Assembly (NCBI GenBank): GCA_034509495.1 | Contig: CM067524.1 | Span: forward strand, 683,567 to 747,566 | Length of the DNA stretch: 64,000 nucleotides | Direction: 5' to 3' | Origin: Acestrorhynchus altus | Taxonomy: Eukaryota; Chordata; Actinopteri; Characiformes; Acestrorhynchidae | Shown here: piece by piece, positions 55,843 through 64,000 of the stretch | How the letters are laid out: each line of letters opens with the position of its first letter | How positions within the stretch are numbered: the stretch's first letter is position 1 | Made by a program: the position numbers and the translations under genes | Notes under the pieces: model-generated | What the model was told of the DNA's origin: nothing | The model's database searches: none | The model's input: the letters and a program-made list of their open reading frames with translations, nothing else

Positions 55843-56102
55843 CCTGTCCATATTTGGACCTGTCCATCCTTTGGGATGAGCTTAACACCTCTCTCTAAAT
55901 ATAATTACAGAATAAACTGTAAAACACAACTAGGACCAAATGACCAGTCAATACCTAAAGACCATCATTAACCTGCAAAGGAAAGTTTGATTAAGGCCCA
56001 CTTAACTGTTATATTACAATCCTGATTCCTACATTTCAGAAGTAGTAAACTTTTCTTCAGATGATTCTATAAAATGAAAGTAAATACAGAACAGCTCCTT
56101 AC

Positions 56103-56180
56103 ATTCAGCAGTGCAGCTCCTGTTCTTATCCTTTCTTCTCCTTTATGCAGTGGACAATACTGCCCCCTACTGGACTGGAG
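56103..56180 (-). promoter_or_regulatory. Zinc-finger A: probable 5' untranslated exon and promoter
   Basis: The minus strand reads GGAGCTGCACTGCTGAAT|GTAAGG, a splice donor at 56101-56102, matching in position and sequence the donor before zinc-finger B (60647-60648). Immediately upstream lies CCAGTAGGGGGCAG (56160-56173, minus strand), a full match to the CTCF core consensus CCASYAGRKGGCRS. Confidence 0.5.
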
Positions 56181-56314
56181 AGAAGGCGTAGCTGTCAGAC
56201 ACTTGTGCCTTTCCCCAGAACCTAGTCATTGATCTTGTGTCTTAGATATTCAAGCCATTCCTTTGTAATATATGTTTCTGGGTTAATGGTCTTTCTAAAT
56301 TAAATACGTGTAAT

Positions 56315-56870
56315 GAGCAGGTGTCTCAGTACTTTTGTCCATATAGTGAATCTGTCCACATATTTATGGAACCACTAACATGCAGAACTAGTGACGACAG
56401 ACAAGTGAGGTCAGTAAAAATTCAACTCAGTGATAGCTGGGCTGCTCCACAGCTCAATGCTATGGGGCTTTATTCCCATCTAGCTCATACCTGCTATTAG
56501 ACATGGAGACAATACAGTCATGTTTGTTTATCTGCTCAAGAGAGTCCTATTCTATTGGCAGTACTTCTCTAAAGGACGAGTACAGATTGTTTGTACCAAT
56601 AGTAATCACACTGTACAACTCCATTCTGTAGTTCAGTAGTTCTTGTATTTAATATATCTCTTATTTATTCTGTTCTTAATGAGGCTTGAGTTCTGTGCTC
56701 ATTGTTGTATATTGTGCCTTTCTCTCTGGATCTGTCCATCCATCCATCCATCAGGACTAAACAAACTGTGTGTGCATTTGCACATCTGTGCTACCAGTGG
56801 ATGCAGCTTAGTGGTAGCTAAAGTATTTATCCATCTGTCCTTCCATCAAGCCATAGTTTAGGCATTGCTG
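56315..56870 (+). mobile_element. MITE-like element, second copy
   Basis: GAGAGTCCTATTCTATTGGCAG, CTCCACAGCTCAATGCTATG and TGCATTTGCACATCTGTGCT follow the same order as 11248-11785. TTTTGTCCATATAGTG near 56333 is an end-like motif. An (ATCC)n run lies at 56728-56748. Confidence 0.7.
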
Positions 56871-57089
56871 CATGATCAGAACTTATGAACCCCACCACTC
56901 TGGAGTCATGGTCAGTGTACCCCTACTCCAGAGACTGTTCAATTGTTCTGGCAAACTTTTCCAACAAAATGGTTTTGATTTGACTTTCTAGTAAATACAA
57001 GCTGTTTTCTTTATAAAAAAATGCACCAGTAGTACAAAATTTCCAAACCTGCTTTGGAAAAAGTATAACATTTTATTCAAAAGTGAATT

Positions 57090-57835
57090 CTTCATACATT
57101 TACACTGATTGGCAAAAAAAAAAAAAAACCCAGGTAGGATTTCTGGAAAATGTCTGACGCAGATACGTAAATAATTAGGGATGTGGACAGATTAGACACT
57201 GGTTCTTAGCACAAGAGGCTTCCCCCACTGCCCCACAAAAAGGCTCTCGGAGGCTATATTTGGGTAGTATGCCTCTTCATGAGAGACCACTGACTGTTAG
57301 ACATGCCTCTATTACACACTCAGACATTTTGACCAAGTCATTGTTTCCTTAGTTTGCAGTGGTGCTGTTGATGAGAAACCTGGACTACTACAGATTAGAA
57401 CTTGATCATTTTTAGAGATGAATCTGTTTAGTGAAGTTCTTTTTGTGATCTGACAATAGTCAGGTTTCAGTATAGAAGCCTTGTGGTGAGATCTGCAATC
57501 CTGTCGTTGCTGTGGAGGGACACACTGCCCCAATTACAGGTCTGGTGATCTGGGATGATAGCATAAGACAATTGGACCACTAGTAGTGATACAAGGGACA
57601 CCAAGAGCTCAGTGATACATGCAGGACATCATGTGGACATGCGTTGCCTCTCATAGCAGGGCTTCCAACAAGCATTTTTCCGCAGGATGCCATACAGAAC
57701 CTGTATGCCTCCATGCCCAACCATATCTCATCTTGTATCCGGACTAGAGGAACCCAACAGGGAACTAGAGCCTCCTTTCAATTGTACAGTTTTCCCCAAT
57801 AAACTTATCCTTTCACTCTAATATTGTAATCACTT
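57090..57835 (+). pseudogene. Tc1-like transposase relic of another lineage
   Basis: Decayed plus-strand transposase text: TGCAGGACATCATGTGGACAT, CTCTCATAGCAGGGCTTCCAA and CAAGCATTTTTCCGCAGGATG (region of the 'FQQDNA' motif), then GCCTCCATGCCCAACCATAT and a 3' end with GTTTTCCCCAATAAACTTATC. Frame is broken many times. Confidence 0.65.
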
Positions 57836-57939
57836 ACATAGATTACCATTACATTCACACATTGAAAAATGCAGTCCATTCCAACTACTCCTTTTTTGTC
57901 AGTGAGTCCAAAAACAAATAATTTTCTAATGTAACGCAT

Positions 57940-58690
57940 CCAGTAAAGAAAATACTGATCTATAAAACAGATTAGAAAAGCATAAAATAGCCATACTGTT
58001 GCCTACACCTACATTAAGACTCAACAAAAAAATAGCTGCACCCACAATAAATCAACCGATTGCGATGCATGACTGTGATCATGTCAGATAAAATGTCTTC
58101 GATGACAAATCTCACTTTTGTCTTGGTGGAGACAAAACAAATCTGTGTGGAGGCACTATGGTCAGCACCAAGATCAACAGTTTGTTGTCATGCATCATAT
58201 GTCCCGAAGGTCTGTTGTCATGATGTGGGTGCAATTTCATACAATGTCAGATCACCTTTGGTCTTCATTACAGGCACTTTGACAGCCCAAAGTTACATTA
58301 ATTAGGTTCTGCAACCAGTGGTTCTACCTTTTCTGAACACACACTCCACTCTATTCCAACAGGAAGATGCTCATCCACACACTGCTGCTGTCTCAAGATC
58401 TTGTCTTGAAGACACAGATACTACGCCATGGTCGGTCTCATCTCCAGACCTGTCCCTGATTGAAAATGTGTGGATGCTATTGGACGCTCTATCAATACTC
58501 CACTCCTACCACACCATCTGCAGAACTGAGTGAGAACATTCAAGCTGCATGGGATGGATCATCACAGGAGACCATTAGGAACCTCTACAACTCCATGCAG
58601 AGACGTCTGGCATGTTGCGTTAAACCCAACGCCGTACTGTGAGACACCACTTCTGTATGAGTAGATCAATAAATATTGATCAGATCAGAC
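57940..58690 (+). pseudogene. Tc1-like transposase relic B (downstream of zinc-finger gene B)
   Basis: Plus-strand frames keep HDVGAISYNVRSPLVFITGT at about 58210-58275, then FQQEDAHPHTAAVSRSCLED at about 58354-58413 and SSPDLSLIENVW at about 58439-58475, the Tc1 'FQQDNA..HTA' and DDE 'SPDLSPIENVW' motifs. Frameshifts separate them. It aligns with relic A at 53420-54010. Confidence 0.85.
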
Positions 58691-58813
58691 TACAGTTATC
58701 ATCAGTTATTGATCCTGATCACCTTTATCTTTCTTCCCAATAGTATTGTAATCCCACACTTCTGTAACTCCATGTGAAGGTGTATTTGAGAAGGTTGGGG
58801 TTTCATTATCATT

Positions 58814-59743
58814 TTAACAGTTGCCTTCTGGCAAACATATTTCATAGTTTACTGCTGCACTCTTCGTGCATTTGTGTTTTGTTAAAGTACTTAAATTACT
58901 GAAGTTCCTCTCACACTCTGAGCACTGATACGGTTTCTCTCCAGTATGAATGCGCTGGTGAATTTGGAGACTACTGTGTTGATTAAAACTCTTCTCACAT
59001 TCAGAGCAGTGATATGGTTTCTCTCCAGTATGAATGCGCTGATGTTGTATTAGGCTACTGTTTTTATTGAAACTCTTCCCACAGTCTGAGCACTGATATG
59101 GTTTCTCTCCTGTGTGAATGTGCTGGTGCTGCCGAAGATTACTCATTTGAGTAAAACTCTTCCCGCACTCTGAGCAATAGTACGGCTTCTCTCCAGTGTG
59201 AATGCGCTGGTGTTCCTGGAGTGAACCCTGTTGCCTAAAACCTGTTCCACAGTATGAACAGCTAAATGGTTTCTCTCCGGTGTGAATGAGCTGGTGTCGT
59301 ATTAGGCTATTCCTTTTGTTAAAACTCTTTCCGCAGTCTGAGCACAGATATGGCTTCTCTCCAGTGTGAATGAGCTGGTGTAAACGGAGGGCTCTCATTT
59401 CACTGAAACCTTTCCCACAGTCTGAACAGTGAAATGGTTTCTCTCCAGTGTGAATGCGCTGGTGTCGCTGGAGATGACTCTGTACAACAAAGGTCTTCCC
59501 ACATTCTGAGCACCGATATGGCTTCTCTCCTGTATGAACACGAGTGTGTACTTGGAGATGACTGGGCCTAGTAAAACTCTTCCCACATTCTGAACAGTGA
59601 TGGGTTTTCCTCTCGCCTGTATGATTCTGCATTTGACTACCAGATATATCCAAAGAGGTAGTACTTGTGGACAGCTGGAGAGGACTAGAGCTTCTGTTGG
59701 GTACCATTAGAAGATCCATTATACCATGAGAGATGGACAGCAT
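58814..59743 (-). CDS. C2H2 zinc-finger protein B (8 intact fingers + 1 degenerate)
   Basis: The terminal exon starts after an acceptor at 59774. The conserved initiator shared with paralogue C is MDLLMVPNRSSSPLQLS at 59719; an in-frame ATG eight codons upstream (59743) is specific to this copy. Fingers follow from THHCSECGKSF. Helices in order: RPSHLQVH, VQSHLQRH, MRALRLH, RNSLIRH, QGSLQEH, MSNLRQH, NSSLIQH, HSSLQIH, then a ninth finger with CSECERNF and HKCTK in place of the second zinc His. Tail VNYEICLPEGNC. HTGEKPY linkers are nearly perfect, which suggests DNA binding is under selection. No effector domain is visible. A Tc1 relic follows downstream, as for gene A. Confidence 0.9.
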   Translation of the reverse strand: MLSISHGIMDLLMVPNRSSSPLQLSTSTTSLDISGSQMQNHTGERKTHHCSECGKSFTRPSHLQVHTRVHTGEKPYRCSECGKTFVVQSHLQRHQRIHTGEKPFHCSDCGKGFSEMRALRLHQLIHTGEKPYLCSDCGKSFNKRNSLIRHQLIHTGEKPFSCSYCGTGFRQQGSLQEHQRIHTGEKPYYCSECGKSFTQMSNLRQHQHIHTGEKPYQCSDCGKSFNKNSSLIQHQRIHTGEKPYHCSECEKSFNQHSSLQIHQRIHTGEKPYQCSECERNFSNLSTLTKHKCTKSAAVNYEICLPEGNC

Positions 59744-60648
59744 GAAAAAACTTCACTGGGACATCATTTGTTTCTGAAAGAAAGAAAGAAAGAAAATAAA
59801 TAAATAAATGTATTTAACACAATGTTAAAGCAACAGATATAGCTGGCTGGGCGTGTTAAGAATTCCATGAGTTCTATTCTATTTGCTTTGAATTAAATGG
59901 TCAGTGTACTGCAGTGAGAACTCTAGTTACATTTACATGCAAATATTTTCCCCAACCTGAATGAATTCATTCTAAATTCAGACTTAGGTGGTTACACACA
60001 CACTCTACTCAATAATCTGAGAAATCTGTGTTTACATGCTCGGTGCAAGCTGGACCAGGCTGATTGGTCAACATACCCAGCTGGTTGACTAGCATCAAAA
60101 GTATGACCACAATCAAAGGCAACATACATTATGCTTCAGCAGGCTATCAATTACCTTAAGTTCCCCAAAAATTCCTTACTTAAAGTTTTCATTGCCCAGC
60201 ACATCACCGAAGTTCAGCTCCCAAGACTTCTAGATTAATACACCAGCCACTGTCTGAGGAAGACCAGGAGGATTAGGAAGGACTCCATCCACCCAAGCCA
60301 CTGCCTGTTCTCAAAGGTGCCCAGTGGTAGGAAGCACTGAAGCATGAGGACCAGAACCAGCTGGTCCCGATATGTTGAAATCGAATAAAAATAGAATAAA
60401 GCATCTATCACTCCATGTGTTCCTGCCATTATGTGTTGTGAACCCCTGGGCCTGGTCAAACTGGTTGAGAACTCAGTGGCAGAGTTGTGCCAAAATAGAC
60501 AAATCTTCCTAAAAGTAAATAAAACAGTGGCCAAACGACAAGATGATCCAGTTTTTCCAAATCTGCTTCCATGTTACCATAAACATTCTACTTTCTCTAC
60601 AAACAGAACATTGTAGACAATGTGAACAAGAGTGGTAGGTCTCATTAC

Positions 60649-60790
60649 CTTCAGTAAAGCAGCTCTTCATTCTCCTTATCTAAACAGAAGCTTCCTAACC
60701 ATCTCCTGCTGAACAGTCCTCTTCTATTATTTGTGAATTTTGTGTTGGAAACACAGTCATTTAATGCAGTACTGCCATCTTCTGGACAAA
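60649..60790 (-). promoter_or_regulatory. Zinc-finger B: probable 5' untranslated exon and promoter
   Basis: The minus strand reads GAGCTGCTTTACTGAAG|GTAATG, a good splice donor (60647-60648). About 130 bp upstream, CCAGAAGATGGCAG (60772-60785, minus strand) matches the CTCF core with one mismatch, at the position equivalent to the perfect site of gene A. Confidence 0.5.
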
Positions 60791-60834
60791 AATGTGGAGC
60801 CTCTTCTTCCAGATATACACCCAGAGATACATCA

Positions 60835-61215
60835 GACATAACATTAGTACCACTTACAAGGAAAGTGACAAACATTGATTATCTTCAACTACAGTGTCTC
60901 CTGTCAATGAGTGGATAAATAAGTCAGCAAGTGAACTGTCAGGTCTTGAAGTCGATGTTGAAGCAAGAAAGATGGAAGAGCATAAGAATCTGAGACACTT
61001 TGACAAGCAAATTGTGATGTTCTAGACTGGGCCAGAATATCTCCAGAATGCCATGCAGGTCTTGTGGGGTGTTCCTGTTATGCAGTCAGAACGTTCCAAA
61101 AGTGCTCCAAAGAAGTACAGTGCTAATTGGTGTTAATGGAGGTCCCACCTCACAACTTAAAGGATCTGCTGGAACATCAGATACCACAGGATACCTTCAG
61201 AGGGGTCAGATCCAT
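60835..61215 (+). mobile_element. Internally deleted Tc1-like element
   Basis: Starts with ACATAACATTAGTACCAC, like the end at 52020. Then text for the N-terminal 'SDFDKGQIV...SISKTA' region (GACACTTTGACAAGCAAATTG, CAGAATATCTCCAGAATGCC) and, after a large deletion, the C-terminal GTCCCACCTCACAACTTAAAG and ACCACAGGATACCTTCAGAG. The catalytic part is gone. Confidence 0.75.
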
Positions 61216-61812
61216 AGACTGCTTTCAAGTACATGTACATGCTCAACCTGCATGCAGACTCTGGCTGATCAGCCAGAAAAGGCGGGTCTAGTGATATCGC
61301 TGACTCAGATATTGGGTTATAGAGGAAAATGAGAAATGTTTGCTCTGTTTTCTCTTTTCTTGCTCACATACTGTTTGGATTTCAGAATAAAACTCCAAGA
61401 AATTGATAATACAGATACATACATAAATAACAAATAATAAAATATCAAACATTTTTTTATTTTATTTAAACCACTGTCAAGGATTTGATCAACTTATGAT
61501 TGTAAACATCCTGTGTACAAGATCATCTAATCAGTACAAACGAATCAAAGATATTTTCACCTCTAAAACACTCTGGATTATCAATTTCCAACAAGTGTTT
61601 TTTTCCTTAAAAGTCAAAATATTCATACACCATATTTAAATTCTGTTAATATTTACATCTCAAAGGAAGACAAATTTGAGTAGTCCAGGATCTCCTGAAA
61701 ATAACAAAATCTGGTGATCTGTGACTGTCCCCTATAATTTTGTTTTATGCTCTGGTGAATAACAGTATGTCACACTAAAAAAAAACATAGCAGAAAATTA
61801 CCCTAGTGTTCT
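61216..61812 (+). mobile_element. Foldback-type element copy, single degraded core unit
   Basis: TGCTCAACCTGCATGCAGACT and CTGATCAGCCAGAAAAGGCGG are a core unit whose GC-box has been lost. ATTGGGTTATAGAGGAAAATG, ATCAATTTCCAACAAGTG, CTCCTGAAAATAACAAAATCT and the end ACATAGCAGAAAATTACCCTA follow the right arm of 33510-33960. Confidence 0.8.
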
Positions 61813-62109
61813 AAAGTCCAAGAGTATTTCAGTTCTTGTTTGGGGCAATTATTTTATGAATACAACCAATTTGCCATTGGTGTTTGCATTTAACCTATCC
61901 ATGCAGTGAATACATACACACTAGTTATATACTGTTATTTTTTTCCACATATTGAACTCAAGAAATCACTTGGAGTCCCTTCACAAGTTTTGTGCCACAC
62001 ACAAACTTTCTGGTGATGTCACCACCCAGCCTACTTAGACTAATCAATCGATCCACTTATGTGACCAATAGGAAGGAGTCTTCATAGGACAGTCCTACTG
62101 AGGACCCAG
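61813..62109. other. Intergenic, no gene seen
   Basis: Nothing recognised. Confidence 0.5.
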
Positions 62110-62270
62110 CCTACGCTTTGGAATGCAGCTACAGTGAGCACACATTCCTGTCTTGGATGGCTTGCTCAAGGGCACTTTATTTGCAATCTGTCACGCCAGG
62201 AACATGAGCAGGCGACCTTCCAGTCACAAGGCTGCTTGTCCTACCACCAGGCCATGGCTTCCCCTTTGTA
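62110..62270 (-). mobile_element. tRNA-derived SINE head (minus strand)
   Basis: The minus strand reads AGCCATGGCCTGGTGGTAGG (A-box region) and CAGCCTTGTGACTGGAAGGTC, the same tRNA-like head as 25355-25420 with a degraded B-box, then TGCCCTTGAGCAAGCC. Confidence 0.65.
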
Positions 62271-62819
62271 CACCAATCCATTCTGTAGAATACTTCCAGA
62301 TCTGCAAGGTTCTTTGGATCTTTGAATAAACTTTGGTCTTTTTTGAGATGTTGAATTTCAATCATGTTAATGTTGGTGGACTGTGGGGATGGTAAAACCT
62401 TCAGCTTGTGCTTCTTCTAAGGTAAACCTTAAAATAAAGTTAGGTAAACATTACATGTACTTCCTTTACTGGAAACTGTGTATGATTAATCACCAAACAG
62501 TCATTTAGGTAAGGGCAGGATTTCATTTTAGGATTTTCAACTTTAACAACAGCTTTCCTGCAAAAATATGTAATATAGTTCTGCCTCTATTGTGAAGCAT
62601 TTGTGAAAACAATGAAACTTTGAGATCCCTGATGCACCTTGTACAATTTTATTTCTGTTTTTAAGCTTCTCAGGCAAGATTGGCAGTCATTTATTAACAC
62701 AGATATCTACAAAATGCAAATGTCAAAAGATTACAATATTTTATACGTGATCATTACCCCCATTGCACTGCAATACTGGTGGAAAGACCAGAAGCTCCTA
62801 GTTTGCCAACACATTCACA
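62271..62819. other. Intergenic, no gene seen
   Basis: AT-rich, no recognisable coding sequence. Confidence 0.45.
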
Positions 62820-62990
62820 GAAAAAAATACACTTAATTTCTGTACCTATTCATATATCCAGTGTAGATGGCCCTCACAGTTCCCCAACCTCAACACCACT
62901 GAGAATTTATATATGGACCACAAAAGAGCAGTGCCATTCTAAACATTCTGAAAGTGTCACAGCAGATAAGGACTGAGCACCTACGCTTGT
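62820..62990 (+). pseudogene. Possible Tc1-like C-terminal relic
   Basis: The plus-strand frame reads DGPHSSPTSTPLRIYIWT, reminiscent of the Tc1 'WP..SPDLNPIENLW' DDE motif. The match is short and decayed. Confidence 0.4.
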
Positions 62991-63059
62991 GTCTGCACTG
63001 GTTGGTATCAAGAATTCTGTCCCTCTTGAGAAATGTAGTTGCCCATTTAAATTGTCTTT

Positions 63060-63863
63060 TTAAATTTCATAGTTTTCTGCTTCACGCTTTATGCATTTGT
63101 GTTTCGTTAAGGTACTTGAGTGACTGAAGCTCCTCCCACATTCTGAGCAGTAATATGGTTTCTCTCCTGTATGAATGCGTTGGTGTTTTTGAAGAATATT
63201 TTGTTGAGTAAAACTTTTCCCACACTCTAAACAGTGATATGGTTTCTCTCCAGTGTGAATGCGGAGGTGTTGTTGAAAATTACTCTGATGAGTAAAACTC
63301 TTCCCACAGTCTAAGCACTGATATGGTTTCTCTCCAGTATGAATGAGCTGGTGCCTTTGGAGATCACTCTGCTGAATAAAACTCTTCCCACACACTGAGC
63401 AGTAATAGGGTTTCTCTCCAGTGTGAATGCGCTGGTGTTTTTCAAGATTACTCTGTTGAGTAAAACTCTTCCCACACTCTGAACAACAAAATGGCTTCTC
63501 TCCAGTGTGAACACGCTCATGTGCTAGAAGTGAACCCTGTTGCCTAAAACTCTTCCCGCAGTGTGAACAGCAGTATGGTTTTTCTCCAGTGTGAATGAGC
63601 TGGTGTCGTATTAGACTGCTGTTTTTATTAAAACATTTCCCACAGTCTGAGCACAGATATGGTTTCTCTCCAGTGTGAATGAGCTGGTGTTTATGGAGAT
63701 CACTCTTCTGATAAAAACTCTTGCCACACTCTGAGCAGTGGTGGGTTTTCCTCTCGCCTGTATGATTCTGTATTTGTCTGTCAGATGTATCTGAGGAGAC
63801 AGTATCTGAGGACAGTTGGAGAGGACTAGAGCTTCTTTTGGGTTCCATTAGGAGGTCCATCAT
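63060..63863 (-). CDS. C2H2 zinc-finger protein C (7 intact fingers + 1 degenerate)
   Basis: A 267-residue frame in a terminal exon that begins at an acceptor near 63922 (CTCTTCCAG). Start MMDLLMEPKRSSSPLQLSSD, the same leader as paralogue B, then HTGERKTHHCSECGKSF. Helices: KSDLHKH, NSSLIRH, QGSLLAH, QSNLEKH, QSDLQRH, QSNFQQH, QNILQKH, and a final finger CSECGRSFSHSSTLTKHKC whose second His is replaced as in A and B. It lacks the C-terminal PESNC/PEGNC of A and B and stops at AENYEI. Upstream exons lie beyond the right edge of the window. No effector domain is visible; DNA-binding regulator by family. Confidence 0.9.
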   Translation of the reverse strand: MMDLLMEPKRSSSPLQLSSDTVSSDTSDRQIQNHTGERKTHHCSECGKSFYQKSDLHKHQLIHTGEKPYLCSDCGKCFNKNSSLIRHQLIHTGEKPYCCSHCGKSFRQQGSLLAHERVHTGEKPFCCSECGKSFTQQSNLEKHQRIHTGEKPYYCSVCGKSFIQQSDLQRHQLIHTGEKPYQCLDCGKSFTHQSNFQQHLRIHTGEKPYHCLECGKSFTQQNILQKHQRIHTGEKPYYCSECGRSFSHSSTLTKHKCIKREAENYEI

Positions 63864-64000
63864 ACCATTACAGGTGGATAGTACAAGCAGGAAAGGACTT
63901 ACACCAGAGTGTCATTCGTTTCTGGAAGAGGAAAGAAAGAAAACATATTTTACACTGAATATCAAGGTTCCACAAGTTCTATTCTGTGCTGTTAGATGGT

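Overview
The window looks like nuclear DNA of a ray-finned fish. It has vertebrate spliced genes, dense microsatellites and minisatellites, many decayed Tc1/mariner elements, L2/CR1-type LINE tails, tRNA-derived SINEs and intronless-array C2H2 zinc-finger exons. Several repeats resemble ones I remember from otophysan fishes (characins, catfishes, cyprinids), but the order cannot be fixed from this sequence alone. No bacterial genes, phage, CRISPR array or viral gene was seen.

Layout. (1) 1-30,400 has no protein-coding gene that I can support. It is a repeat-rich stretch with islands of unique, AT-hook/homeobox-motif-rich sequence that could be cis-regulatory. (2) 30,845-36,563, minus strand: SNAP47, four coding exons reconstructed with a closed frame (417 aa). 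(3) 37,460-38,106: a compact shared head-to-head promoter. (4) 38,107-44,215, plus strand: JMJD4, six exons, closed frame (426 aa). (5) 47,652-51,021, minus strand: IBA57, three exons, closed frame (349 aa). (6) 54,208-63,863, minus strand: three tandem C2H2 zinc-finger paralogues separated by Tc1-type transposon relics. SNAP47, JMJD4 and IBA57 also lie near each other on human 1q42.13, so the block is old vertebrate synteny.

Functions. The three core genes do not form a pathway. SNAP47 is a Qb,c-SNARE of membrane fusion, JMJD4 is a 2-oxoglutarate/Fe(II) lysyl hydroxylase acting on the translation release factor eRF1, and IBA57 is a mitochondrial [4Fe-4S] assembly factor. The zinc-finger proteins are putative DNA-binding proteins of a recently duplicated, lineage-specific cluster.

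Most notable observations: a 32-unit 10-bp minisatellite in IBA57 intron 1 whose register runs straight into the exon-1 splice donor and repeats the donor consensus; a dispersed foldback element with a variable array of 52-bp units, each carrying a GC-box; palindromic MITEs about 20-25 bp from splice donors in both SNAP47 and JMJD4; a segmental duplication of zinc-finger exon plus transposon relic; a three-finger super-repeat inside the zinc-finger arrays; and CTCF-like motifs upstream of the zinc-finger genes.
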